64,000 nucleotides of DNA from Incurvaria masculella (taxonomy: Eukaryota > Arthropoda > Insecta > Lepidoptera > Incurvariidae): contig OX335641.1 in the NCBI GenBank assembly GCA_946894095.1, positions 8,140,501 to 8,204,500 on the forward strand, read 5' to 3'. The translations under genes were made by a program, and so were the position numbers. Numbering within the stretch: the stretch's first letter is position 1; every line of letters begins with the position of its first letter. Under the pieces are notes generated by a model. It had not been told where the DNA came from. It did not search any database and saw only the letters and a list, made by a program, of their open reading frames with translations. This document shows, piece after piece, positions 10,546 to 19,704 of the stretch.

Positions 10546-11485
10546 GAGCAGTGAAATCTTTTCGGAACACAAGTATTTACTGTATTCGTTTTCTCTGCGA
10601 TATTTGCAATGCACGCATTTCGGAATGCAGTGTTAATTATTAATTAATTGTAATTAAAAGTAGTTTACACGCTCGATAGCTCTGCAGCGATCCTCAAATC
10701 CGCTGTTGTGGTGCCTCGCGGAGCGGTGGTTCGCGAGGTGAGTAGTATTTGTCTTTACTAAACTCCTTTCGTCTTTCGGAACAGCCACTCATATTCACGC
10801 CAATATGGCTTGGGTGAACTATGACATTCACAAGTATTCAATCGTTTTTAAAAGTGTTCTCCCATGTCACTGCGCTCCGTTGATGCCGTGTCGTGTCGTC
10901 TTTGCGCCAGGCAATTTAATGGTCTACTGTGCTGTCCCGGGACCTGACGTGCAGAGGCTTGTGTTGCAGATTGTAGGTGACTGTTCCGTGTCGTCCGTAG
11001 GTCGCCGGGCACCGCCGCGCCGTTCCCAAAATGTAAATTTACAAAATCCCTGCGCTATGCTAATTGAAACATACGGCGTCTATTTGGATTTAAAATATAT
11101 TTTAAGTGACCTCTCAAAATGTCTTACTGATTTTAAAATAATAAAGGTGTACTAAGTACTTACCGAGTAAAAGTATTTCATTATGGTTTCAGTAAAAGCC
11201 TTTTCTTGAACCACTTCTCTTGACTTGAAACAACTGATAGAATCATGGATGCCGCTTCATCCGCATACGCTTTGTCAGGTGCTTCCTTATCTTCGTAATG
11301 CATTGACTAATTATTATTGGATAAGTTGTGGTTTTGCTTTGAAGTACTAAATTAAAGGGAACAGATATTATTGTAAAATACAAGGTAATGCAGTAATATT
11401 AGCATTAAAAGTAGGTAGGTAGTAGATATGTTTTAAAGGAATAGGGTTTTATATATTGTTTGCTATTAGATTCAATATGTAAATC
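10546..11485. other. Gene-free stretch with an unassigned 116-codon frame
   Basis: An open frame at 10805-11155 (start MAWVNYDIHKYS, many Cys and Pro in its middle) has no motif I recognise. 10675-10745 (CAAATCCGC...GTTCGCGAGGTGAG) shares its pattern with 38345-38415, so this is more likely a repeat than a gene. Confidence 0.35.
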
Positions 11486-11780
11486 ATGATACACAGTTAC
11501 GCTGATGACAGCACGGAGCATGAGGGGTATGTCAGGGATTGGAGGAGCAGAGATGCACAGCCCAACGTTCTGTGGCATATAAGTTGGACACTAAGAAGGA
11601 TGCAAGTTCCACAGCTCTGTGGAACTTGCATACCTCATTACTCCCTATCATACCTATATCCGGAGCACCCGCCGCAGATAATCAGAGCACCCCTAGAACC
11701 ATTTTTCGAACTCATTTTTCTGCCGTTCCGCCCGGATATGGAACTATCTGCGGGCTTTTCCTCATATTTATAACCTGTGA
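11486..11780 (+). pseudogene. LINE reverse transcriptase remnant (YADD motif plus C-terminal piece)
   Basis: HSYADDST at the start is the catalytic core motif of non-LTR reverse transcriptases. It is followed after a large internal deletion by a C-terminal stretch, CCTATATCCGGAGCACCCGC then TTTTTCGAACTCATTTTTCTG and CCGTTCCGCCCGGATATGGAACT, which also occurs at 26060-26215 and 54640-54850 (both reversed). In intact relatives this text reads RTxRFSxSFFPRTxRxWNxLP. The frame is disrupted and the copy is dead. Confidence 0.6.
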
Positions 11781-11804
11781 GTCTATACTTTTTCGTACAA
11801 AGCT

Positions 11805-11960
11805 GGTACGTCACTTATTTTAAAGAATGTGATATGTATGTATGCATAATCGGCCGTCAAGCAACGACACACTAATCAAAAAAAGAGCTCAGTAAAAATA
11901 CTGCTTTACGAATATACTGCAAGCTGGAACCGAACCCGCATCCATTCGCATTAAATAAAA
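11805..11960 (+). mobile_element. SINE-like fragment shared with 37500-37640
   Basis: GAATGTGATATGTATGTATG, ATCGGCCGTCAAGCAACGAC and ACGAATATACTGCAAGCTGG match the tail of the tRNA-like element at 37283-37640. It ends at GGAACCGAACCCGCATCC, which resembles a reversed tRNA B box. Confidence 0.5.
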
Positions 11961-12304
11961 CCTCATGAAAGAGTATATCAAGCTTCAATGCGGTGAAATA
12001 TCTAAAAATGTATTTAGCGTATCTAAACATGCATGTAGGTGCACAAAGTAGGTTCATCTATGCGGGTTTTCCACGTGCGGACTCAAGGCTACATGCATAC
12101 AAGAGTACATGGTCGAGGCCACGTGCGTCGGTGGCAGCGGGTGGTGGCAGTGAGGGGTGGCAGCGGGGGCAGAGATGCCATAGTTTACACATCGTTTTCT
12201 TCAAAATCACTGCTTTCAATTATTCACAATGAAGTCTAGATAATATTATGCTTGACATAGCGTTTTTGTTCGTACATAAGCAATTTTACCATATGACATC
12301 ATAA

Positions 12305-12630
12305 CATTTGTCAGCCTCGGTAAATCGGTGGTGCGACCCCTTGCGGTTCGATGAGCTTGGTGAAGCAACTCAGAACGCAGTTGGGTTTTAGATGGGTGAC
12401 CGTTTTCAAACGTTGAGGCTGGCCGTCGTTCGGATTCTACGTAAAACTGTAAGTTAACTTCCGTACCCACTAGTTAGTTGGGTTAATCCCGTCCGGGTTG
12501 GTTCCATCGCATTAAATGAACGATAGTCGAAGCGGCAATGAAGATTGTCCATGTTTTCCATCGAGTTCAATGTAGTCGAGAAATATAAGGAAGGTCCTGG
12601 CATGGCACCTAGTTCCCATTCGGTCGTAAT
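12305..12630 (+). mobile_element. 5S-headed SINE, nearly full-length
   Basis: Head GAGCTTGGTGAAGCAACTCAG and TTTTAGATGGGTGACCG, body GGCTGGCCGTCGTTCGGATT, CCATCGCATTAAATGAACGA and GGAAGGTCCTGGCATGGCAC. The 3' tail beyond about 12630 is missing. More diverged from 5S rRNA in the head than the copy at 7805. Confidence 0.8.
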
Positions 12631-12954
12631 TAACTGTAGTTGGTAAACTACGTGTTCTTATACTTTACATGCTACTTTGAGTTGTTAGTGTTTTTTGTAT
12701 TATGCCTCCCCCTATGTTACAAATGTTCCTGCTTAATCTGACTCCTCCAATGCTCTAATTTTATTTTTAATAATAAAAATCTCGTTTTATGGAGCGATAC
12801 AATTAGTCATTTATATCCAGGTCTTAGTTTAAGCAAAATCATAATGCTTTGATCAATCAAATATATTTGGTGAAAGAAAATAATTTATGTACGTATATTT
12901 ACTCTACAAAATTCGATCGGTGGTGTTTTTATATCACCCGGAAATTAGCCAAAC
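12631..12954. other. Gene-free stretch
   Basis: AT-rich sequence with no motif or repeat that I recognise. Confidence 0.3.
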
Positions 12955-13200
12955 CATTGCCCGCTTTATAATGCACGGGTACATTGAACAGGGCGTGTAT
13001 TCTTGGCATTCGGTCATTGCGGATTCAGTAGAGTTAACAGTAATGTCAAAGTCAATTCTTCTTCTGTCCATATACACGTCCAGGATGGCAAACACGGACA
13101 ACCGTTTCTCCCACTTTGACCATCTTCGTCCATTCCAACCCGGTCGGTATTGACCCTGCCACTAGTAAGGCAAACTTTTACGTGGAATCAGAACCACGGA
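12955..13200 (-). mobile_element. 5S-headed SINE fragment split by a palindromic MITE
   Basis: SINE text (GCACGGGTACATTGAAC) breaks at about 12993 and resumes at about 13079 (GGATGGCAAACACGGACAAC, then CAACCCGGTCGGTATTGACC and TTACGTGGAATC). In the 7805 copy these two parts are continuous, so the intervening 85 bp is an insertion. Confidence 0.75.
12994..13078 (+). mobile_element. Palindromic MITE family, copy with deleted right arm
   Basis: Left arm CGTGTATTCTTGGCATTCGG, then CATTGCGGATTCAGTAGAGT, spacer TAATGTCAAAGT...TTCTTCTTCTG, and only TATACACG left of the right arm. The complete palindrome of this family is at 62707-62823. Confidence 0.8.
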
Positions 13201-13202
13201 CG

Positions 13203-13500
13203 ACAAATGCATTTAATTTCATTTATTTAAACTTTTTTGGTAGCCAAACTACACTAAGTTACGTCAAAAAGTGAATGCTCCGCGGATTCGATCAACTCCG
13301 TAAAGAAGAATCCGCAAACAAACTACGAGTTTTCCGTCCACAGTAACGAAGTACATACATAGATTTAATTTAAATGTTTTGGTAAAACAGTTCAAGGCGA
13401 AGAACAAGAACAAAAGAAACGGCCGCCCTCAGTGCAAATTGATTAAAAATAGAACTTACTTGACTAACAAAGTTGCTTATACATTAATTCGTATAGTCTT
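13203..13500 (+). repeat. Dispersed repeat shared with 35655-35915
   Basis: TTTCATTTATTTAAACTTTT, GGTAGCCAAACTACACTAAG, GCGGATTCGATCAACTCCGT and CCTCAGTGCAAA match the later copy in order. It has the look of a SINE or LINE 3' region. The second copy is preceded by a tRNA-like head; this one is not. Confidence 0.7.
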
Positions 13501-14840
13501 ACAAGTATTATCTGGTGTAAGTCATCGTGAACTAAACGACTTATGTCGGGTGTATTAATTATTATTTTAGTCGCCTCTTACGACATGCACGGGAATAAAT
13601 GCAGTGAAAGAATGTATATGATTTATTTAATAATATGATAATTAATTTGTAATTGAAGAAATATAAAAAAGGATAAATAAAATACTAGAACACAATTACA
13701 TGCTCGTACCTATTACTTACATACGTACTTATAATATTTACTCAAGCTGCTGAGTTCCCACGTAGCCATTTATGAAGCCTGACCTTCCCAGTTGAATGTC
13801 AAGGAGAGTACAAGTCCAGGGACAATCGATTTACCAGTCGCCCACTAACCCAGCGCGTGTAGGATAACACAGTTCAGTTTTCTTGTCACTGCAGGGATGA
13901 TAATAAAAACAGCTTTCCGAGCTTCGCAAATATTGACTTTTATTAAAGTATTAAATTTAATTATTTAATTAATTAAAGACAATTTTCACATTATGTAACT
14001 CGATTATGCCAATTTCCATTGGCACAGAAATATTGTACTCAATTTGATAAATATAAGTTAGCCAAAAAATAAAACAGCAGCTGTTGTTAAATTAATCTCT
14101 AAAAGAAGGTTAGTAATAAGTGTCGGTTAAAGACCTAAAACCCATTAATTTATCGATTTTGTCCGCCATTTCAAATATACCTAGGATGTTTTTTCACTTG
14201 TTTGGGTAATATGATCGTTGACAGTAAAAATATATGAAACGAGCGATCATGTTTATCCAGAAGAGATATTACTTCATACGATACGACGGAGCAAAAGACA
14301 TGTACATATCCATTGTACTTTTTCGTTGTCAAGCTACCGAAATGTTTAATGATAGAAGCATAATCTTAAACAGGTCCACGATTCTGAGGGTTTTATAATG
14401 ATTTCACTATCTGGGAAACATTAATTAATATCGAATATTTCTGCCAATTAGCTTATCTGGGTATACCAATAGCATTATAAATGTTAAACTATTTTGTCTT
14501 CATCGATTAAGAATCCCGATAACGGAACATCTTGTGGAACTAAATGACATATGTACATCTCGTACAATATAAATGTAACCGCCACTAAAAGAAGATTAAA
14601 TAACCTAGGTAAACATTGTATTACTCGTTAGAAAATCCCAGGAGTGACAAAATTAGAGTTTCGCCGCAGTCGCATCACCGGGTTCACAGTTTGATGCAGA
14701 GTTAGAGTGGAAAAGTTTCAGACATGGTGCGAGAAATGGGAGCGGGTGCATTTCGGTCAAGGTTCTATTTGATTTGCGGGGATGATGTTTAGAATAATAT
14801 CTACTACAACTGAATTGTAGTTTTTTCATGTCTAATTTTT
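13501..14840. other. Gene-free stretch
   Basis: AT-rich. GTCGCCTCTTACGACATGCA at 13571 also occurs in related form at 40640, 42490, 48160 and 58610, next to the SINE body, so it is SINE-associated. Nothing else recognised between 13600 and 14840. Confidence 0.35.
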
Positions 14841-15097
14841 AGGGTTCCGTACCCAAAGGGGGAAAACGGAACGCCCGTCCGTCCTTCCGTCCGTCTGTCA
14901 CAGGGCTGTATCTCATGAACCGTAATAGGTAGGCAGCTTAAATTTCCACAGAGTGTGTATTTATTTTGCCGCTATAACAACAAATAGGCAAAATTAAAGG
15001 GGGGCCCCTTACAAAAAACTTGAATTGTTTGTGTTAAATCTTGTACGATGATAAGGAACTCTTCGTGTGCGAGTCCGACTCGCACTTGGCCTGTTTT
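14841..15097 (-). mobile_element. GGAC-microsatellite repeat family, near full-length copy, reversed
   Basis: Reads AGGGTTCCGTACCCAAAGGG at the left and GCGAGTCCGACTCGCACTTGG at the right, the reverse of the copy at 6118. Its microsatellite is short (GTCCGTCCTTCCGTCCGTC). It faces the next copy head to head, 183 bp apart. Confidence 0.85.
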
Positions 15098-15279
15098 TTT
15101 CACAAATTATCTATCTATCGTCAACCGTTATTGGCAATACTTAAAATTAGGCACGCTAGTTTATTGACATGATTTATACATATGTAACGTTGAACACTCT
15201 GCCATAACGTGTAAATAGCTCGAGCATTTTAAAAAAAAAAATCCCATCAGGGTGTCAAAATGGTCTTTGCATATTTGCT

Positions 15280-15497
15280 ATTTGTTGTTGTAGCGGCAAA
15301 ATAAAACACACTCTGTGAAAATTTCAGCTGCCTACCTATTACGGTTCGTGAGATACAGCCCTGTGACAGACGGACAGACGGACGGACGGACGGACGGACG
15401 GACGGACGGACGGACGGACGGACGGACGGATGGACGGACGGACAGCGGAGGCTTAGTAATAGAGTTCCGTTTTTACCCTATGGGTACGGAACCCTAA
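15280..15497 (+). mobile_element. GGAC-microsatellite repeat family, 5'-truncated copy with long array
   Basis: Starts inside the family at TTTGTTGTTGTAGCGGCAAA and ends GGGTACGGAACCCTAA. It holds the longest GGAC run in the window (15366-15443, about 19 units with one GGAT). The 60-codon frame over the run (Thr-Asp-Gly-Arg repeated) is not a gene. Confidence 0.85.
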
Positions 15498-15868
15498 CAA
15501 GAAGAAGAATAGGATTTTGTTTTTAGGTGCGCGGTAAACATTTATTCCGTTTTGAGCTTTGCAAAGGCAGACTCGCGAGGTCTACAGCTCTGAGAGCCAA
15601 TGGTTAACACCTTGTTCGTGTTGTATAAATGATGAAATTAAATACTTTTTTAAGACAAACCAGTGCCGAGAGATCTAAGGTTACCGGATCGGCAAAATAC
15701 ACTTTACCTCGCGAAACTGTTTAATCGCAATGATTTCAGATAGGTGAAATTCGTTTCAATTAAACTGTAATGTATAATGCCAGTTTTCGTCAACACTCAA
15801 GTTCTACTCCCAAGCTAAAAAGAAAATTCATCCTCGACCACAGTAAAAAGAGCAGAAGGTCTATTCCT

Positions 15869-16064
15869 GGCATTCAGTAATCAGGAATCAGGAATCCTGA
15901 GTATAGAAAACCGCTTTTGTAGCGGTTTTCAAAGCGATTTTCTTGAAGAAAATATTCCGGAGCATAGGTTTTTTAATTAATCAAGGTTTTTCGTCAAAAA
16001 ACTCGCTTTTAAAGTCGCTAGAACAGCGGTTTTCTAGACTCAGGATTCCTGATTACTGAATGCC
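15869..16064. mobile_element. Foldback MITE with about 40-bp inverted ends
   Basis: Left end GGCATTCAGTAATCAGGAATC is mirrored by the right end GATTCCTGATTACTGAATGCC, and the mirror continues inward through CTGAGTxTAGAAAACCGCT. The left arm has an extra AGGAATC. No clear target duplication. The first ten bases resemble the inner part of the 62707 family's arm. Confidence 0.7.
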
Positions 16065-16450
16065 TGCAGTGCTTTTATTGGTAATTTTTTCGTGATTCGC
16101 CGAAACTATTTCATTGTCCACGTGAGACTTATCGCACTTCTCAGCTGAGTCAACATGCACAAGGAGCATCAGCGTACTGCTCACAGGTGCACTCTAGAGT
16201 GTGCCCCGTATCACCTTCCGCCTCCCAGCCACACGTCTCGCCTCTTTTGATTAACGACTGCATTGATAGGGTGGCTCACACCTCGTTCTTCATAAATGCG
16301 AACAGCAAATGTTCACACAACGCTTCATAACCTGCAAATATATAAATAGTCTTGTGAAAGCATAGTCATGTTAATGTAATTTATTTTAAAATGTAAAAAA
16401 AAAATATATTTTTCAGTAGGATATCAATGCCGGACTACATAGGAAACTAA

Positions 16451-17235
16451 GGGCTGGTATTTCAATCGTCCCTCTTCCTACCCTCAACTTTAAGCGAAGC
16501 TTAAGCAGCATTTGAACCAAAACTATACGGTAGCCGAGGCTTTAAGGTGTTATAGGCCTTTGAAAATAGATTGCTGGGGACATTATAAAACTTCGCTTAC
16601 CATTTAGTTTGCGTTAAAATGCTGCATTTTGTTCCTTAAGGCGGCCCATCCCGCTCATCTCCCCATACAAAAGGGGAAAGAAGATCACGCCCATATTTCT
16701 TGTCAGAGATCCAAAATTTTGCTCAAAATAGCTTTATTCGATCGAACTAGATGTCTGATGACCATTGGCATTGTAAAATTGTGTTTGGTTTTCAAGTTAT
16801 AAGGTCCGAAAGTTCGAATTTTTTGCGCGTTTTATACAATAACTTTGGAGGTGGATTACGCAATGATAAAGTAAGAACATGTTAAAAAGATTAGTCATCA
16901 GACATAGCTTATTTAATCAAGATTTATAATATCTTTGGTGTTTCTTCGATTTTTTACTACAGCGGTCGTGGTTTATTTTTAGCTATAAGTCGTTTTGAAA
17001 TAAAAATTTTCGTAAATCTTACCAAATCATACACTATGCACATTGTCTTTTTTGTGGACAGGTTGCATCTTCCTCATCACGGAGCCTGTCTTATTCTTTG
17101 AAACAGAGAAGGTCCCAGAGCGCAACAGCACGGTTTTGTACCGTGCCCGCGAACGAGTTAGGCCCGCCGGGTTGGGCCGCCTTAAGCTTCGCTTAAAGTT
17201 GAGGCTAGGAAGAGGGACGATTGAAATACCGGCCC
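16451..17235. mobile_element. PIF/Harbinger-like MITE, 785 bp, TAA target duplication
   Basis: Ends GGGCTGGTATTTCAATCG and, reversed, GGGCCGGTATTTCAATCG. The inverted ends run about 57 bp with very few mismatches, through CCCTCTTCCTA and CTCAACTTTAAGCGAAGCTTAA. Both sides are flanked by TAA (16448-16450 and 17236-17238). A 3-bp TWA duplication with GGG ends is the PIF/Harbinger pattern. There is no transposase inside; the short frame at 17043-17249 has no motif. Confidence 0.75.
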
Positions 17236-17437
17236 TAAGCTTAGGTTGACGGAAATTACTAAAATTTGAATCTTGACATGTTGACTAAAATGGATTTTCA
17301 AAAACGTTAAAGTAATCTTCAGAATACGAAGTGAATAGAGGTAGTGTAACGATGTAGTTTTTACTAAAGGTATCGCTGGATTTTACTTTGCTGTTAGCGA
17401 CTTGCGTGTATTTGTGGGCGCAAACCCCTCACCAGGG

Positions 17438-17510
17438 CATGTATTCTTGGCATTCCGTCATTGCGGATTCAGTAGAGTTAACAGAAGAAGAATTTACTTT
17501 GACATTACTT
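17438..17510 (-). mobile_element. Palindromic MITE family, truncated copy
   Basis: ATGTATTCTTGGCATTCCGT and GCGGATTCAGTAGAGTTAAC form one arm, followed by GAAGAAGAATTTACTTTGACATTA, which is the spacer of the 62707 copy reversed. The other arm is missing. Confidence 0.75.
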
Positions 17511-17574
17511 TGGCATTCTAGAAACCGATCGCAGCGCCACACGGAATGAGTGGTCACGGAATTAAACGTTTACA

Positions 17575-19099
17575 TCCTACTAATATTATAAAGGGGAAAG
17601 TTTGTAATAATGGATGGATGGATGGATGGATGTTTGTTACTCTTTCACGTAAAAACTACTGAATGGATTGTAATGAAACTTCACAATAATATAGCTTATA
17701 CATCAGAATAACACATAGGCTACAATTCATAAAGATATTGTGCCCATGGGCTTAAGAACTTTCACGGGACTGCGAAAACGATGCTGGTTGCGCTACTTCA
17801 CAGCAAGGGGAGAGGAGCCGGGCGGCGGGGGCGGGGCGGGCGGTGCGACGCGCGGCGGCTGAGGGGGGGGGGGAAGAAATGGACGACGGAATGGGAAGAC
17901 GCGCGACTTTTCAAGGCACTAGGGATTTGTTAAAAACGCATTGTACTTTATTAAGCCAAAGATTAGTTATTGGCAGTTTTTGTTTCATTTTGTTCATTTG
18001 TTTCATTCACCAAGATACTTAATTTTTATTTAAATTATTATAGGCTGTTATTATAGGTACGTAATTGGTCCTTTTTTGGTTGTTTTGGTTCATTTATTTT
18101 AACGTGAATAACATAACAGCAATAATAATGTAAAATCTATACTAATAATAAATCTGTAAGGGTTGTTCATGGAGTACGTTGCTTTGTTTTATAAGATATT
18201 ACGTTTGTAGACTTTCTTTATGATACTTTAACTAAATTGACGATTTTTAGAAATCATTTCTGTATGTATGTATGTATGTTCCTCCATTACTCTTAAACCA
18301 ATTATCCGAATGAGATGAAACTTAGTACACGTACATTTAACTACCCGGGAATTAGAATAGGCTAAATATAATTCAGTTTTGCTTACACTAAGATGTGGCT
18401 GTCATATAAACTGCAATGCTCTGCACGGCTCGGCGGGAGGGCGGCGGCTGGAGGGGGGGGAGCGGCGGGGAGGCTACTTTTACTAATTGTACCGAAGTAC
18501 GGCTTGGTATTTCCCGCAACTTTAGGCCTACTTGACATCACGCTATATCGCCAGAGGTGCGACCAATAGAATAAAATCCTTGAGAACCAGTTACTCGATT
18601 TATTTGCGGATTGTATCTACATCGGATTGTAGCTACACAATATAACGCTTCATTACCAGTAGGGTGAGTAGTGAGTGTTAAATTCTTATAACTTGCGAAC
18701 CACTTACCCGATTTATGTGCGTATTTTATCAATACATAGCATCTCTGGGAGCAGTCAGGTTCGAGATGGGTTACTGATTTCGATGTTGAGGCTGGCTGTG
18801 GGTTGAAGTCCACGCAAAACTTACCTACGTAAGCAATGCAGCAGTGCAAGTGCAGAAAGGCGGCAAATGCTTTTTTTTTAAATAGCCACCAAATATCAAC
18901 GAAGCTCTAAATGGGAATTATTGGATGTTTCTCATTAAATCATGCTATTTCGGCTCGAACGATCTTGATTAAATTTTGTAGATGGATACATTGTCCTGGA
19001 CCAGTTTGACCATATTTTGGATCATTCATGTTGGCTACTTTTTATCCATGAAATAATTTAGCCGACACTAACCCGAGCGGAGCCGGGTACCGCAGCTAG
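17575..19099 (+). mobile_element. Non-autonomous Helitron, copy 1 (1525 bp)
   Basis: Begins TCCTACTAATATTATAAAG after an A and ends CGCAGCTAG before a T, so it sits in an AT dinucleotide with CTAG at the 3' end. A hairpin ACCCG...CGGGT lies about 10 bp before the CTAG. These are Helitron hallmarks. Inside are a (GGAT)n run at 17611, poly(G) tracts near 17862 and 18452, and about 18750-18826, which resembles the 5S-SINE head. Relative to copy 2 (57221) it has about 390 extra bases around 17935-18325, including a second Helitron-like start (TCTATACTAATAATAAATCT at 18137). No protein is coded. Confidence 0.85.
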
Positions 19100-19582
19100 T
19101 ATGTAATAATTGTTATTTTTATGGACGATGAAAACTTTGGCATTCTGGGAAGATTTTGACAGCTGCGTTTACTGATTCATTCGTGGAATAATTTCGTACT
19201 TGTTTCGCAGCGGCAATGACAAAGGTTGCCAGGCATTCGGCTTTAGCCAGTTATGTTTGGGATTTTAGGAAACATTTTTGGAAACCATTTGCGGGTCTGG
19301 CCTGTCCGGCATTTGTTAGGCTTTTCATCGTTCGTGGTGTTACTCGTCACACGCCTGCTGGTTAAGCGGGCGAAGAAATGCAGAATGACGTCGACACGCC
19401 GACCCCAGAAAGAAGCGGCGACTTCCTCCCCGTCCCGCCGCGGTGTCGCTACGCATTTATAAACATTACGCTATAATATTTTGGCAAACGAAACGTTAGA
19501 ATAAGAAGATGTTAATAGTTCATAATATATCCTCACGGCCACTGTTCCGTTAGTTACTTACATTTAGAATTGAAACTTCAGT
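19100..19582. other. Gene-free stretch before the LINE
   Basis: A 69-codon frame at 19253-19462 (MFGILGNIFGNHLRV...) has a hydrophobic middle and a basic, Ser-rich end but matches nothing I know and has no supporting signals. Confidence 0.3.
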
Positions 19583-19596
19583 GAGGTTCACCATAA
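19583..19596. repeat. Target-site duplication of the LINE, 3' side
   Basis: GAGGTTCACCATAA, identical to 24795-24808. The bases beyond differ on both sides, so the duplication is exactly 14 bp. Confidence 0.9.
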
Positions 19597-19704
19597 TTTT
19601 TTTTTTTTTGTTTCTTTATCCAATGGACAGGCAAAAGCTTTCGCTATACAGCCTTCTCTTTATTGTATCTTATGGATTGTAGTCAATTCTGGAGTGTCAT
19701 GTAG

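Noticed and set aside
15315..15497. Open frames coding repeated Thr-Asp-Gly-Arg (also at 43066 and its reverse)
   Set aside because: They are translations of the GGAC microsatellite inside a mobile repeat; other copies break the frame.
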